Shown: positions 8,935 to 18,706, numbered from the stretch's first letter. The stretch is DNA of 64,000 bases from Ruegeria arenilitoris (GCF_013035315.1 NZ_WQHP01000008.1:1-64000), one strand, 5' to 3'. Program-made: numbers and translations. The notes: a model not told the origin generated them from the letters alone.

Positions 8935-9582
8935 ATGAGCAAGTCCCCCGACGCCTTTCGCACAATCAGTGAAGTTGCGGACTGGCTGGGCGTTCAGGCT
9001 CATGTTCTGCGATTCTGGGAAAGCCGGTTTACGCAAGTAAAACCCGTGAAGCGCGCTGGTGGGCGGCGGTACTACCGGCCGAACGATATGCGCCTGCTGG
9101 GGGGCATCAAGAAGCTGCTGCACGAGGATGGGATTACCATCAAAGGCGTGCAGCGTATCTTACGCGAACAGGGTGTATCTTATGTCTCGGGCTTGTCGCC
9201 CAGCTTGGACGAACCCGCCCCGATCGAAGGCACCAAAGCGGACGACAGCGTTGTCGTTCCCTTCGCCGCCAAACCCGCCGCGACCAGTGGCCAGATCGAT
9301 CTTGATCTTGGCGACCCGACACCGGCAGCAGAAACGGCAGAGCCTGCCCCACAACCTGTCAAAGCTGAACCATCCCCGGAAGCCGACTCGCCCCCACCTC
9401 AGGCGGCAGAGCCCGCGCAGCCCGAACCAGAGTACCTGGACGAAGCCCCCCTGCTAGGCGGAATCGCCACGCAGGCTTGGGAACGGACCGAGTTTGATGA
9501 CGATCTGCTGCGTAAGATCGCACCCATCGCCAAAGACTTGCGCGCTGTTATCAACCGAATTGAGAACCGGTCGGCAGGATAA
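8935..9582 (+). CDS. MerR-family transcriptional regulator
   Basis: A 215-residue protein. Residues about 7-80 form a MerR winged helix ([20 protein letters not shown], then the [12 protein letters not shown] wing). There is no effector-binding metal or drug domain: residues 90-180 are a Pro/Ala/Glu-rich linker, followed by a short conserved C-terminal segment ([20 protein letters not shown]). It begins 18 bp after ihfA and is conserved beside it. Its target genes are unknown. Confidence 0.88.
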   Translation: MSKSPDAFRTISEVADWLGVQAHVLRFWESRFTQVKPVKRAGGRRYYRPNDMRLLGGIKKLLHEDGITIKGVQRILREQGVSYVSGLSPSLDEPAPIEGTKADDSVVVPFAAKPAATSGQIDLDLGDPTPAAETAEPAPQPVKAEPSPEADSPPPQAAEPAQPEPEYLDEAPLLGGIATQAWERTEFDDDLLRKIAPIAKDLRAVINRIENRSAG

Positions 9583-9643
9583 GAAAAAAGGCGATGATTT
9601 CCTCTTGCCCCTGCCGGGAAAGTCTTTATGAACACCTCAACGT

Positions 9644-9720
9644 CGGGCTATGGCGCAGCCTGGTAGCGCGTCCGTCTGGGGGACGGAAGGTCGCAGGTTC
9701 GAGTCCTGCTAGCCCGACCA
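9644..9720 (+). tRNA. tRNA-Pro (anticodon GGG)
   Basis: A 77-nt cloverleaf. Acceptor stem CGGGCTA/TAGCCCG, anticodon stem TCCGT/ACGGA with seven-base loop CTGGGGG giving anticodon GGG at 9678-9680, T-arm with GGTTCGAGTCC, discriminator A and encoded CCA at 9718-9720. It reads CCC/CCU proline codons. No partial copy of its 3' end appears in the window, so it does not mark an integrated element here. Confidence 0.97.
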
Positions 9721-9781
9721 AATCACACCGACGTTTATGGCAAACAGGCCAGATCCCGCTCTGGCATCAGGGGGGATCGGA

Positions 9782-10861
9782 ATGACAGGTGTATGCCCAA
9801 ACCAGCAGATCGAGGCAATGATCGGGCGTGGAGAGCTGTCCGCGAGCCCCGAGATCATCCCGGCGCAGGTTCAGCCAGCCAGCCTTGATTTACGTTTAGG
9901 AACAGTAGCTTACCGCGTGCGAGCCTCGTTCCTTGCCGGTGAAGGCCGCTCGGTTGCGGACCGGCTGGCCGAGTTTGAAATGCACCGCATCGACATCACC
10001 GACGGCGCCGTTCTGGAAAAGGGCTGCGTCTATCTGGTGCCACTGATGGAATCCTTGGCATTGCCCGCCGACACAAGTGCCGTCGCCAACGCCAAAAGCT
10101 CAACCGGGCGACTGGACTTGCTGACCCGCACGATCACCGATGGCGGAACCGAATTCGACCGCGTGCCAGCTGGCTATGCCGGGCCTCTTTATGCCGAGAT
10201 TTGTCCCCGCTCCTTTTCGGTACTGGTGCGTCCGGGCATGCGCTTGAATCAGATCCGCTTTCGCCAGGGTCAGGCTGTGCTTAGCGACACGGAACTGACC
10301 ACCCTGCATAACGACTCTCCGCTGGTCGATGGACCGGCCGTAATCCAGGACGGGCTGGGTTTTTCGGTCGATCTGCAACTGCCTGACACCGATCTGGTGG
10401 GTTATCGCGCGAAACCTCATACCGGTGTGATCGATCTGGACCGGATCGGAGAGTACGACCCGCAGGAATACTGGGAAGAAGTGCGCACCTCCGATGGCCG
10501 CATCATTCTGGACCCCGGAGCGTTCTACATCCTTGTCAGCCGCGAGGCGGTTCATATCCCGCCCATGTACGCGGCAGAAATGGCCCCTTATTTGGCGATG
10601 GTAGGCGAGTTCCGGGTGCACTATGCGGGGTTCTTCGACCCCGGTTTTGGCCATGCCGCAGCCGGCGGCGCAGGATCACGGGGCGTACTGGAAGTGCGTT
10701 GCCACGAAGCTCCCTTCGTGCTTGAGCACGGACAGGTCGTCGGACGGTTGGTCTATGAGAAGATGGCCGAGATGCCTACGCAGCTATATGGCGCGGGCAT
10801 TGCATCTAACTATCAGGGACAGGGCCTGAAACTGTCCAAGCATTTCAAGGCTGTCGGTTAA
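9782..10861 (+). CDS. dcd: dCTP deaminase, long two-domain form
   Basis: A 359-residue protein, about twice the usual Dcd length, with two Dcd-like beta-barrel halves. The N-half has KSSTGRLDLLTRTITDGG and YAEICPRSFSVLVRPGMRLNQIRF. The C-half has FFDPGFGH, SRGVLEVRCHEAPFVLEHGQ and the C-terminal SNYQGQGLKLSKHF. This N+C arrangement is a known alphaproteobacterial form. The enzyme deaminates dCTP to dUTP for dTMP synthesis. The ATG at 9782 has a GGGGGATCGG ribosome site; in-frame codons back to 9737 are less likely coding. The last codons overlap the convergent small gene by 4 bp. Confidence 0.87.
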   Translation: MTGVCPNQQIEAMIGRGELSASPEIIPAQVQPASLDLRLGTVAYRVRASFLAGEGRSVADRLAEFEMHRIDITDGAVLEKGCVYLVPLMESLALPADTSAVANAKSSTGRLDLLTRTITDGGTEFDRVPAGYAGPLYAEICPRSFSVLVRPGMRLNQIRFRQGQAVLSDTELTTLHNDSPLVDGPAVIQDGLGFSVDLQLPDTDLVGYRAKPHTGVIDLDRIGEYDPQEYWEEVRTSDGRIILDPGAFYILVSREAVHIPPMYAAEMAPYLAMVGEFRVHYAGFFDPGFGHAAAGGAGSRGVLEVRCHEAPFVLEHGQVVGRLVYEKMAEMPTQLYGAGIASNYQGQGLKLSKHFKAVG

Positions 10862-11082
10862 AACTTCATAAACCGGCGCATCTGCCGGGTGATCTGCTGC
10901 GCCTGTTTCATGTTCTGCGGCGGCATCGGTGTCTTGTTTTGCGCAGTTGGCTTGCCATCTGACTGTTGATCCGACTTGCTGCCCATCCGGCTTGCCATGT
11001 CAAACCCCTTGTCGACACCTTTGGTGACAAGGCGGCGCATAACCTGGCGAACAATCATGTCGATGATCCGATTGGCGTTCAT
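10858..11082 (-). CDS. Conserved small hypothetical protein
   Basis: A 74-residue basic, Gln/Met-rich protein with no signal peptide or membrane segment: MNANRIIDMIVRQVMRRLV at the start and QQITRQMRRFMKF at the end, joined by a polar, probably disordered middle. It lies 63 bp after scpB on the same strand, so it may be the last gene of the argS-scpB operon. I do not recognise a function. The coding call rests on length, position and codon use. Confidence 0.65.
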   Translation of the reverse strand: MNANRIIDMIVRQVMRRLVTKGVDKGFDMASRMGSKSDQQSDGKPTAQNKTPMPPQNMKQAQQITRQMRRFMKF

Positions 11083-11145
11083 TGCTCAACTCCTCAATTG
11101 GTCCTCAACATAGGCGATTCCTGCGGCAACAAAAGGGCCGCTTGA

Positions 11146-11802
11146 TCACTCTTCCTCGAAAAGCTCGGTCTGATCTTCATCTTCTTCGTCATCACGCCCC
11201 TCGCCCAGCGGGATGGTACCCGGCGGTGGCCGGTTCTCAAGCAATCCGGCGGCGCGAAGTTCCTTTAGGCCCGGCAGATCGCGGGCGTTTTCAAGCCCGA
11301 AATGATCCAGAAACTGGGGCGTCACAACAAAGGTGACCGGGCGGCCGGGTGTCATGCGGCGACGGCCCAGCCTGATCCACTCCATCTCGAGCAGTTGATC
11401 AATCGTCCCGCGCGAGACCGAGACGCCGCGGATCTCTTCGATCTCGGCCCGTGTGCAGGGCTGGTGATAGGCTACAATGGCCAGCGTTTCGATCGCTGCA
11501 CGGCTCAGTTTGCGGGTCTCAACCGTTTCCTTTTGCATCAGGAACCCCAGATCCGGGGCGGTACGAAAGGCCCACGCGTCCGCCACGCGAACGACGCGAA
11601 CACCGCGCCCTTCATAGCGTTTCTGAAGCATTTCAACCGCTTGCGCCGCATCGCTGCCATGAGGCATCCGCGCCTCAAGATCGGCGATCGTGACCGGTTC
11701 GGCGCTGGCGAACAGAACGGCCTCGACCATGCGTTCCTGTTCGGCCAATGGGGGCGCTTCGAACAGGGTGCCGGTGCCTTCGTCTTGCGTGTCGTCAGTC
11801 AC
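11146..11802 (-). CDS. scpB: Segregation and condensation protein B
   Basis: A 218-residue winged-helix kleisin partner that joins ScpA and Smc in chromosome condensation. Typical segments are ERMVEAVLFASAEPVTIADL, LSRAAIETLAIVAYHQPCTRAEIEEIRGVS and RRMTPGRPVTFVVTPQFLDHFGL. An acidic tail ends the protein. I chose the GTG at 11802: it overlaps the scpA stop (GTGACTGA), has an AGAGGA site, and fits where the family starts. An ATG 36 bp upstream at 11838 is the alternative. Confidence 0.88.
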   Translation of the reverse strand: MTDDTQDEGTGTLFEAPPLAEQERMVEAVLFASAEPVTIADLEARMPHGSDAAQAVEMLQKRYEGRGVRVVRVADAWAFRTAPDLGFLMQKETVETRKLSRAAIETLAIVAYHQPCTRAEIEEIRGVSVSRGTIDQLLEMEWIRLGRRRMTPGRPVTFVVTPQFLDHFGLENARDLPGLKELRAAGLLENRPPPGTIPLGEGRDDEEDEDQTELFEEE

Positions 11803-12589
11803 GTGTGTCAGTCCTCTTACGCAGATGGATCGGGGCAAAGGTGTCGCTTTGCTTGATCTCCATATGTCCTTCTTTCACCAGCTCCAGCGAGGCCGCAAAG
11901 GTCGCCGCCGTGGCCGAGCGCCGCCGCACCGGATCAGCATCCCAGCCGTCGGGCAAATACGTCTCCATATCCGTCCAGGTGCCCGCGAACCCGATCAGCG
12001 GCCGCATCCGTTCAAGCGCCTGTTCCATGGTGAATACGGCGTCGCGATCCATGACAAAGGGGCGGAATTCGTCACGGGTCCGGATCCGAGCATAGCCCTG
12101 CATCAAGTCCAGCAACGTGGCGGAGTAGGTTACGGTGCGGATGCGGGTGACGTCTTCGCCCTGCCCGCGTTTGAAGAAATCACGCCCCAGCTGATCCCGC
12201 GCCATCAAACGCGCGGCAGAGTCGCGCATGGCCTGCAGACGCTCCAACTGGAACGCAAGGTGTGCGGCCAGTTCTTCGCCCGAGGGACCTTCGTCATCCG
12301 GGTCGGGCGGCAACAGCAAGCGCGATTTCAGAAAGGCAAGCCAGGCGGCCATCACCAGATAATCGGCGGCCAGTTCAATCCGCAACGCCCGCGCCTTTTC
12401 GACAAAGGCCAGGTATTGCTGCGCCAGCGCCAGAACCGAGATTTTCCGCAGGTCGACCTTTTGCGTCCGCGACAAGGTCAGCAGAACGTCCAGAGGGCCT
12501 TCGAACCCGTCGACGTCAACGATCAGCGCTTCGGCCGCAAGACGATCCGCGACCGAGACCGGGTCTTCGCTGAATAGATTATCGTTCAT
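11795..12589 (-). CDS. scpA: Segregation and condensation protein A
   Basis: A 264-residue kleisin. The N-terminal DVDGFEGPLDVLLTLSRTQK motif binds the Smc head, followed by LAADYLVMAAWLAFLKSRLLLP, and the C-terminal winged helix includes RSATAATFAASLELVKEGH. It works with ScpB and Smc. It overlaps nagZ upstream by 11 bp and scpB downstream by 8 bp, indicating translational coupling. Confidence 0.93.
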   Translation of the reverse strand: MNDNLFSEDPVSVADRLAAEALIVDVDGFEGPLDVLLTLSRTQKVDLRKISVLALAQQYLAFVEKARALRIELAADYLVMAAWLAFLKSRLLLPPDPDDEGPSGEELAAHLAFQLERLQAMRDSAARLMARDQLGRDFFKRGQGEDVTRIRTVTYSATLLDLMQGYARIRTRDEFRPFVMDRDAVFTMEQALERMRPLIGFAGTWTDMETYLPDGWDADPVRRRSATAATFAASLELVKEGHMEIKQSDTFAPIHLRKRTDTRD

Positions 12590-13586
12590 ATACCTGCCCG
12601 CCCATTAGGGCAGATAGTTCCGCCTCGGCGGCTTGGATGTCAAGTTCCGCAGGCTTTTGTCGCATCGCCAGCGCCTTTTCTGCGCGTTTCTGCGCCTGCT
12701 CGGACATCTCTCCGGCGGCATTCAGCACCTTGGCGCGGGCCTCAAAAGACCCGTTGCAGTGCAAAACCACGTCGCAGCCTGCATTCAACGCCTGTCGGGC
12801 GATCTCCTCTGGTGCACCGCTGAGCGCCTTCATCGAGATATCATCGGTCATGATCAACCCGTCGAACCCGATCTTGTCGCGGATCAGGCCGATCATTGTC
12901 GGTGAAATTGTAGCTGGCTGTGGGTCGATCCGGTCATAGACCAGATGCGCGGTCATCCCCATCGGCAGATCATTCAGCGCCCGGAACGGGGCGAAATCTG
13001 CCTGCTCAAGCTGGTCTTGGGTCAGGTCCACATGTGGCAGGTCGTGGTGGCTGTCCAGCGTGGACAACCCGTGACCCGGCATATGTTTCAAAACGGGCAG
13101 TACACCGCCGTCCAGATGTCCCTTGGCCACGGCCCGACCAATCCCGGAAACGAGTTTGGGGTCAGCACCATAGCAACGGTTTTTCAGAAACGGATGCGTC
13201 TCGTCCCGCGCCAGATCGACCATCGGGGCGCAGTTGCTGTCGATGCCCAGTTCGAACAGCTCCTGCGCGATCAGACGATAGCGCAAGTACATCGCGCGTT
13301 CCGCCTGATCCCCGGCGCGCCCGGCATGGTTCAGCGGCGGCATCCATTCGCGGGCCAAAGGGGCGCGCAGACGCTGCACACGGCCTCCTTCCTGGTCGAT
13401 TGTGATCGGGCAATTGCGCCCGACCGCTTCGCGGAAATCGTCGCACAGGGCACGCACCTGATCGGCGCGATCGATGTTGCGCGCAAACAAAATGAACCCG
13501 AACGGGTTCATTTGGCGGAACAATCGCTTTTCTTCGGATGTCAGGCGCAGGCCTTCGGCATCGGTAATCGCAGCGCCGAATGTCAC
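12579..13586 (-). CDS. nagZ: Beta-N-acetylhexosaminidase
   Basis: A 335-residue glycoside hydrolase family 3 enzyme that removes GlcNAc from anhydro-muropeptides in cell-wall recycling. The diagnostic loop KHMPGHGLSTLDSHHDLP carries the NagZ catalytic His/Asp pair, and the nucleophile Asp is in IMTDDISMKAL. There is no signal peptide, in line with a cytoplasmic enzyme. It overlaps the SPOR gene by 4 bp and scpA by 11 bp. Confidence 0.93.
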   Translation of the reverse strand: MTFGAAITDAEGLRLTSEEKRLFRQMNPFGFILFARNIDRADQVRALCDDFREAVGRNCPITIDQEGGRVQRLRAPLAREWMPPLNHAGRAGDQAERAMYLRYRLIAQELFELGIDSNCAPMVDLARDETHPFLKNRCYGADPKLVSGIGRAVAKGHLDGGVLPVLKHMPGHGLSTLDSHHDLPHVDLTQDQLEQADFAPFRALNDLPMGMTAHLVYDRIDPQPATISPTMIGLIRDKIGFDGLIMTDDISMKALSGAPEEIARQALNAGCDVVLHCNGSFEARAKVLNAAGEMSEQAQKRAEKALAMRQKPAELDIQAAEAELSALMGGQVYER

Positions 13587-14647
13587 CGCACGCTCACCGG
13601 AATACAGTCCGCTCCCTGCGCTACAAGCGCTGCACAGAACTGGCGCGAGTCACTCAAATCTTCGAACCCGAGAACACGCAGACGATAAAAGGTGCGTCCA
13701 CCGCTTGAGGTTTTCTGGATAACGCGCTGTTTACCATCCATATATTCGCCAAACCGGCCATTCAGACGATCCCATTCCGCAAGCGCAATGTCCGAGCTTT
13801 CATAAGCCCCCAACTGCGCCAAGCGTGTCCCCTTGGACAGAGAATTAGGGTCAACGTCCAGTCCAACGGCCGCTTTCACAGCGGCGTTGATCGCAGCTTC
13901 GGTGTTGCTGTTGGCAGAGATCCCACTGGGCGTGGTTCGCGCGGGTCGTGTGATCGGACGCAGCGACCTGCGCACGCCCGGCAAGGCGGCCAGTTCTGGG
14001 TCCGGCAACTGAGCAGCCAGATCGGCGGGGTCAATGGCGGGTTCTTCCTCGGGCAAGGCCAACGAGGCCAGCTGCACGCCCTGCTCTGTCGGCACTTCGG
14101 GCTTCGCGGCCTCACCCGCCAGTTCAGCAACCAAAGCGTCCACGGTGTTCTGACGCAGCTGAGCCGCTTCCTGATCCGAGATCTCTTCCTCGACCACGTG
14201 CACAGCCTGCGTGGGTTTCAATGGCTCAATTGGCGTGTCTTCTTCGGTCAGGGATACCGGGCGCGGCGCAAGGATCAGGCGATCCGCCGGAGCTTCTGCC
14301 GTACCAACCGCTGCAACGGCATTGACGGCAAGCCCCTGGTGGTCGGCAGGTGTGCCGCCGGGGTTCTCTGGCTGAATACGCATGGGCCCTTCGATGGCAC
14401 GCACAACGGGAACGCCGCTGACATCACGCATCACCAGCTTGTAACCCCAGACACCGATCCCAGCGACCAGTGCCAGAGACGCAACTGCGCCCATGACATT
14501 GACAATACGGCCCAACCCGGCCCCGCGAGGTGCCTGTTCATACCCGTGAAAGTTATCGGAATAATCATACCCATCCTGAGGATGCGGTTGATTCGTGTAA
14601 TGCATCTCCTCGGGGCGCATTTGCCCCGAGTAATCGTAATTCGCCAT
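13583..14647 (-). CDS. SPOR domain-containing membrane protein
   Basis: A 354-residue bitopic inner-membrane protein. A Tyr/Asp-rich cytoplasmic tail (1-43) precedes one transmembrane helix (about 45-68, VMGAVASLALVAGIGVWGYK). A long Pro/Glu/Ala-rich periplasmic linker follows, and the C-terminus (about 275-354) is a SPOR domain (TRLAQLGAYESSDIALAEWDRL ending in YRLRVLGFEDLSDSRQFC). SPOR domains bind denuded septal glycan, so a role in division or wall remodelling is likely. Position between argS and nagZ is conserved in the family Rhodobacteraceae. Confidence 0.85.
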   Translation of the reverse strand: MANYDYSGQMRPEEMHYTNQPHPQDGYDYSDNFHGYEQAPRGAGLGRIVNVMGAVASLALVAGIGVWGYKLVMRDVSGVPVVRAIEGPMRIQPENPGGTPADHQGLAVNAVAAVGTAEAPADRLILAPRPVSLTEEDTPIEPLKPTQAVHVVEEEISDQEAAQLRQNTVDALVAELAGEAAKPEVPTEQGVQLASLALPEEEPAIDPADLAAQLPDPELAALPGVRRSLRPITRPARTTPSGISANSNTEAAINAAVKAAVGLDVDPNSLSKGTRLAQLGAYESSDIALAEWDRLNGRFGEYMDGKQRVIQKTSSGGRTFYRLRVLGFEDLSDSRQFCAALVAQGADCIPVSVR

Positions 14648-14735
14648 GTCCGCCTCACCGCCCGTATCGCGCCAGAAAATAAGGCGCGCGGGTCATTTCT
14701 TGCCTACCTCGTACCGGTGCGTCGGGCGGTGTTAG

Positions 14736-16481
14736 TTACCGCATCTCCTGCGCCGGAGTGACGCCAAGAATACCCAAGCCCGCTGAAATCACAACAGAAA
14801 CACCCCGGGCCAATGCGATTTTCGACTGGCTTGTGGCAACATCGCCATCCTGAATGAAACGCAGCGACAGCTCATCATTGCCCTTGTTCCACAGCGCGTG
14901 GAAATCGCCAGCAAGTTCATACAGGTAGAAGGCCACGCGGTGCGGCTCATTGGTGCGTGCGGCAATCTCGACCAGACGCGGCCATTCAGCCAGCTTCTTC
15001 GCAACAGCCAGTTCCGAGGCGTGGTCGATCTTGCCCAGATCGGCCCCTTTAAGGGTGGCGTCATCTGTGGCGATATCTGCCTCGGCGGCGCGACGCAGAA
15101 CGCTCATCACGCGGGCATGGGCGTATTGCACGTAGAAAACGGGGTTCTCGCGGCTCTGTTCCAACACCTTGTCGAAATCGAAATCCAGCGGCGCGTCGTT
15201 CTTGCGGGTCAGCATAACGAAACGGGTCACATCGGGACCAACCTGATCGACCACATCGCGCAGGGTGACAAAGTTCCCGGCACGTTTGGACATCTTAAAC
15301 GGCTCGCCATTCTTCCACAGCTTCACCAGCTGAGTCAGCTTGATATCCAGCGGCACTTTGCCGTCGGACAGCGCCGACACAGCCGCCTTCATCCGCTTGA
15401 CATAGCCACCGTGGTCGGCACCAAACACGTCGATCAGCGCATCAAAGCCACGGGTCACCTTGTCATAGTGATAGGCGATATCCGGTGCGAAATAGGTCCA
15501 GCTACCGTCCGATTTCTTGACCGGGCGGTCGACGTCATCGCCATGCTCGGTCGACTTGAACAGTGTCTGCTCGCGCGGCTCCCAATCCTCGGGCTTTTTA
15601 CCCTTTGGCGGTTCCAGCACGCCTTCATAGATCAGGCCCTTTTCGGTCAGAGACTCCAGCGCAGCCTCAATCCGGCCTGTGCCATAAAGCGATTTCTCCG
15701 AGAAGAAGATGTCCATCTCAACGCCCAGCGCCTTCAGGTCGGCACGGATCAGGTCCATCATCGCGTCGGTGGCAAAGTTGCGCAGCTCTTCCAGCCACTC
15801 GCTTTCTGGCTTGTCGATCAGGCTGTCGCCGTATTTCTCTTTCAGCGCCTCACCGATCGGGATCAGGTAATCACCGGGGTACAGACCTTCGGCAATCTCG
15901 GGGCTCAGGCCATTGGCTTCGCGGTAGCGTTCGTACGCGGACCGCGCCAGAACGTCGACCTGCGCGCCGCCATCGTTGATGTAATATTCCCGGGTCACGT
16001 CGTGGCCCGAATAGGCCAGTAAGCTCGCCAGAGCGTCCCCGAACACCGCGCCGCGCGTATGGCCGACATGCAAAGGACCTGTGGGGTTAGCGGAGACATA
16101 CTCAACGTTCACCTTCTGGCCATGCCCCATGGTCGAGCGGCCATAGTCGGTGCCCTTCTCAAGCACAGCAGCCAGAACGCTCTGCCACACGGATGGTGCT
16201 AGCCGCAGGTTCAAAAAGCCCGGTCCGGCTACTTCGGCACTGGTGATCCGGTCATCCGCCGCTAGCTTCCCGGCCAGAACATCGGCAATGTCGCGCGGCT
16301 TCATCTTGGCCGGTTTCGCCAGCACCATCGCCGCGTTGGTCGCCATGTCGCCATGTGCGGCATCGCGCGGCGGTTCGACCGCCACGTTGTCAAAGCTCAG
16401 CCCCTCGGGCAAAGCGCCTTCGGACTGCATCTGTGCCAGCGCGTCCAGAACGAGGCCGCGGATCTCGGAAAACAGGTTCAT
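14736..16481 (-). CDS. argS: Arginyl-tRNA synthetase
   Basis: A 581-residue class I synthetase. It has the HIGH-type motif in [18 protein letters not shown], the [14 protein letters not shown] loop, an N-terminal Add-1 domain that binds the tRNA D-loop (1-110), and the C-terminal anticodon-binding DALR domain. The frame is open to 16517, but the ATG at 16481 gives the family start [15 protein letters not shown]. It is first in the operon argS-SPOR-nagZ-scpA-scpB, with 88 bp before the next gene. Confidence 0.96.
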   Translation of the reverse strand: MNLFSEIRGLVLDALAQMQSEGALPEGLSFDNVAVEPPRDAAHGDMATNAAMVLAKPAKMKPRDIADVLAGKLAADDRITSAEVAGPGFLNLRLAPSVWQSVLAAVLEKGTDYGRSTMGHGQKVNVEYVSANPTGPLHVGHTRGAVFGDALASLLAYSGHDVTREYYINDGGAQVDVLARSAYERYREANGLSPEIAEGLYPGDYLIPIGEALKEKYGDSLIDKPESEWLEELRNFATDAMMDLIRADLKALGVEMDIFFSEKSLYGTGRIEAALESLTEKGLIYEGVLEPPKGKKPEDWEPREQTLFKSTEHGDDVDRPVKKSDGSWTYFAPDIAYHYDKVTRGFDALIDVFGADHGGYVKRMKAAVSALSDGKVPLDIKLTQLVKLWKNGEPFKMSKRAGNFVTLRDVVDQVGPDVTRFVMLTRKNDAPLDFDFDKVLEQSRENPVFYVQYAHARVMSVLRRAAEADIATDDATLKGADLGKIDHASELAVAKKLAEWPRLVEIAARTNEPHRVAFYLYELAGDFHALWNKGNDELSLRFIQDGDVATSQSKIALARGVSVVISAGLGILGVTPAQEMR

Positions 16482-16611
16482 TTCGGATGTCCTTTTGCTT
16501 GCCCGGCGGTTTACCACGCATCACGGCAAGGTCAATGGAAGCCATCAGTTTAGGCTTGGATAAGCGATAAACCCGGCTAAGCTCGGCGGAAATTCCAACC
16601 GGAGAGCCCCC

Positions 16612-17163
16612 ATGCGCCTTGCCCTGCCCCTCGCCTTTGTCCTGACTTCAGCCGCACCGCTCTGGGCGGAGATGCCCGCGCCCCAAGGACATGTGCTTTT
16701 GACCCTTGGCGGAGCAGTCACAGAAACCAACCTGCCTGCTCGCGGCGAAAACGACGGCGGCCTGCTTGGGTTCCTGGAGGTCCAGCATAGCGGGGCCGCC
16801 GGTTTCGATGCCACCATGCTGGACGGGTTGGAGCAGGTCGAGATCACCATTCCCTACGGCCCCGAAGACAATCAGCGCGACATCGCCTTTTCCGGGCCCC
16901 GACTATCCGACCTGATGACTATGGCCGGGGCCGAAGGAAAAACCGCCAAACCGATGGCGATGGACGGCTATCAGTCCGAAATCACTTGGGACAGTATTGC
17001 CGCCCACCAGCCCATCGTCGCAACCCATGCGGACGGGGCGCCAATGGGCATCGGCGGCTACGGCCCGACCATGATCGTATTCCCGCCGACCGATGACGAA
17101 GACCTGGCCTCGGAACAGGCCGGGCAGCAGGTCTGGGCGCTGGCCTATATCGGGATCGAGTGA
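16612..17163 (+). CDS. Exported protein, molybdopterin-oxidoreductase-domain-like, without cofactor cysteine
   Basis: A 183-residue protein with a signal peptide (1-19, ending AAPLWA). The mature part resembles the small SUOX/YedY-type oxidoreductase fold: VLLTLGGAVTETN, a FSGPRLSDLMTMAG segment, DGYQSEI, and PMGIGGYGPTMIVFPP near the end. There is no cysteine at all in the mature chain, so it cannot hold molybdenum in the usual way, and catalysis is doubtful. Small proteins of this kind are common in Rhodobacteraceae; function is unknown. It ends against the dGTPase gene (convergent, no gap). Confidence 0.7.
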   Translation: MRLALPLAFVLTSAAPLWAEMPAPQGHVLLTLGGAVTETNLPARGENDGGLLGFLEVQHSGAAGFDATMLDGLEQVEITIPYGPEDNQRDIAFSGPRLSDLMTMAGAEGKTAKPMAMDGYQSEITWDSIAAHQPIVATHADGAPMGIGGYGPTMIVFPPTDDEDLASEQAGQQVWALAYIGIE

Positions 17164-18306
17164 TCAGGCACCGGTGAGCCTTGCATGATCCTGCAGCGCA
17201 AACCGGTCCGTCATACCCGCGATATAGTCCGACACGATCCGAGCCAGCGCGGTCTCGTCCCGGGACGCTTCGATATCCTCATGCCATCGGGCCGGCATTT
17301 GTTTGGGATCGTTCAGATAGATCGGAAACAACTCTTCAACGACCGTACTGACCGTTGCACGCACTTCCATAACACTGGGTGCACGGTACATCCGGTTAAA
17401 CAGAAAAGCGCGAATCTCTTTGAGTTGCGCCCATAGGCCGTTCGAGAACTGAATCACCGGATAGCCCAGATTGCGAATATCCTCGACGCTCTGCGCACCC
17501 GAATTGGCGATCAAATCGCGCGAAGTGTCGATCACGTCAGACACCATGACGCCAAAGACCCGCCGCAATGCCTCATGCCGGCGGCGATACGAGTCCAGCC
17601 CCGGGTACTTTCGGTCCACATCGGCGTAGCAGTCGCCAACAATCGGCAATTGCCGGATTTCATCATCAGAAAACAGCCCCGCCCGCAACCCATCCAACAG
17701 ATCGTGATTATTGTAGGCAATGTCATCTGACAGCGCGGCAACCTGCGCTTCGGCACTGGCGTGCGTGTGCAGTTCGAGATCGAAACCCTCATTGCATTCG
17801 GCCAAGGCCCAGGGCAAATCCCCCAGGACGGGGCCATTATGCTTGGCGATCCCTTCCAGGCATTCCCAGGTCAGGTTGCAACCATCAAACTCGGCATAGT
17901 GGCGCTCCAGCCTGGTCACGATCCGAATGGCCTGCGCGTTGTGGTCAAATCCGCCATAAGGTTGCATCAGCGCGTGCAACGCGTCTTCGCCGGTATGTCC
18001 AAACGGGGTGTGCCCCAGATCATGGGCCAAGGCGACAGCCTCGGTCAGTTCCGGGTTCAGACCCAAAGCCCCCGCAATCGTACGCGCAACCTGCGCCACT
18101 TCGATAGAGTGTGTCAGACGCGTTCGGTAACTGTCGCCCTCATGTTCGACAAAGACTTGCGTCTTGTGTTTGAGCCGCCGAAAGGCACTGGCATGAATGA
18201 TCCTGTCCCGATCACGCTGAAAGCATGACCTGAAACTGCTCTCCTCCTCTGGCACCAACCGCCCCCTCGCGCGATTGGGGTCCGAGGCAAAACCCGCTCT
18301 TTCCAA
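17164..18306 (-). CDS. Deoxyguanosinetriphosphate triphosphohydrolase-like protein (HD domain)
   Basis: About 380 residues. HD-domain metal motifs are clear: FRRLKHKTQVF, RLTHSIEVAQ, and HDLGHTPFGHTGEDAL. dGTPases cut dNTPs to deoxynucleoside plus triphosphate and control nucleotide pools; the exact substrate is not visible. The start is uncertain. An ATG at 18384 has a GGAGG site but lies inside the erpA start and leaves no room for a promoter. I prefer the TTG at 18306, which has AAGGA upstream, a TACAAT -10-like box at 18344-18349 and gives the usual family length. Confidence 0.85.
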   Translation of the reverse strand: MERAGFASDPNRARGRLVPEEESSFRSCFQRDRDRIIHASAFRRLKHKTQVFVEHEGDSYRTRLTHSIEVAQVARTIAGALGLNPELTEAVALAHDLGHTPFGHTGEDALHALMQPYGGFDHNAQAIRIVTRLERHYAEFDGCNLTWECLEGIAKHNGPVLGDLPWALAECNEGFDLELHTHASAEAQVAALSDDIAYNNHDLLDGLRAGLFSDDEIRQLPIVGDCYADVDRKYPGLDSYRRRHEALRRVFGVMVSDVIDTSRDLIANSGAQSVEDIRNLGYPVIQFSNGLWAQLKEIRAFLFNRMYRAPSVMEVRATVSTVVEELFPIYLNDPKQMPARWHEDIEASRDETALARIVSDYIAGMTDRFALQDHARLTGA

Positions 18307-18317
18307 AGGTCTTGTCC

Positions 18318-18346
18318 TTGTCGCCTGTCCTAAGCTTTCATATATT
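18318..18346 (+). promoter_or_regulatory. Predicted sigma-70 promoter of erpA
   Basis: A -35 box TTGTCG (18318-18323), a 17-bp spacer and a -10 box TATATT (18341-18346), about 37 bp before the erpA ATG. On the opposite strand TACAAT (18349-18344) could be the -10 of the dGTPase gene, so the two genes may use overlapping divergent promoters. Confidence 0.5.
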
Positions 18347-18382
18347 GTAGCCTGATCGGGAAATAAACCTTTGGAGTCCGGC

Positions 18383-18706
18383 ATGAATCTGCCTCCGACA
18401 GTCACAGAACGCGCCTTTGAACGCCTGGCCGAGATCGGCGCGGCGAAGCAGGGTCAAGCGTTGCGCGTTGCCGTCGAAGGCGGCGGATGTTCCGGTTTTC
18501 AATACGAAATCGCGCTGGACGAGCCAAAAGAAGATGACCTTGTGCTGGAAGGCAAAGGCCAAAAAGTCATCGTCGACTCGGTGTCCTTGCCGTTTCTTGA
18601 AAATGCCGTGATCGATTTTACCCAAGAACTGATCGGTGCGCGGTTTGTGATCGATAACCCCAACGCCACCTCCTCTTGCGGGTGCGGTACCTCGTTTTCG
18701 ATGTAG
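18383..18706 (+). CDS. erpA: Iron-sulfur cluster insertion protein (A-type carrier)
   Basis: A 107-residue A-type Fe-S carrier that passes clusters to target enzymes. The three conserved cysteines are C36 (GGGCSGFQY) and C99/C101 (SSCGCGTSF). GGAG at 18373-18376 sets the start at 18383 rather than the in-frame TTG at 18371. It diverges from the dGTPase gene. Separating ErpA from the IscA paralogue by sequence alone is not certain. ispG, a possible client, is elsewhere in the window. Confidence 0.9.
   Translation: MNLPPTVTERAFERLAEIGAAKQGQALRVAVEGGGCSGFQYEIALDEPKEDDLVLEGKGQKVIVDSVSLPFLENAVIDFTQELIGARFVIDNPNATSSCGCGTSFSM

Noticed and set aside
9644..9720. tRNA-Pro as an integration site
   Set aside because: No integrase, no partial repeat of the tRNA 3' end, and ordinary core genes on both sides.
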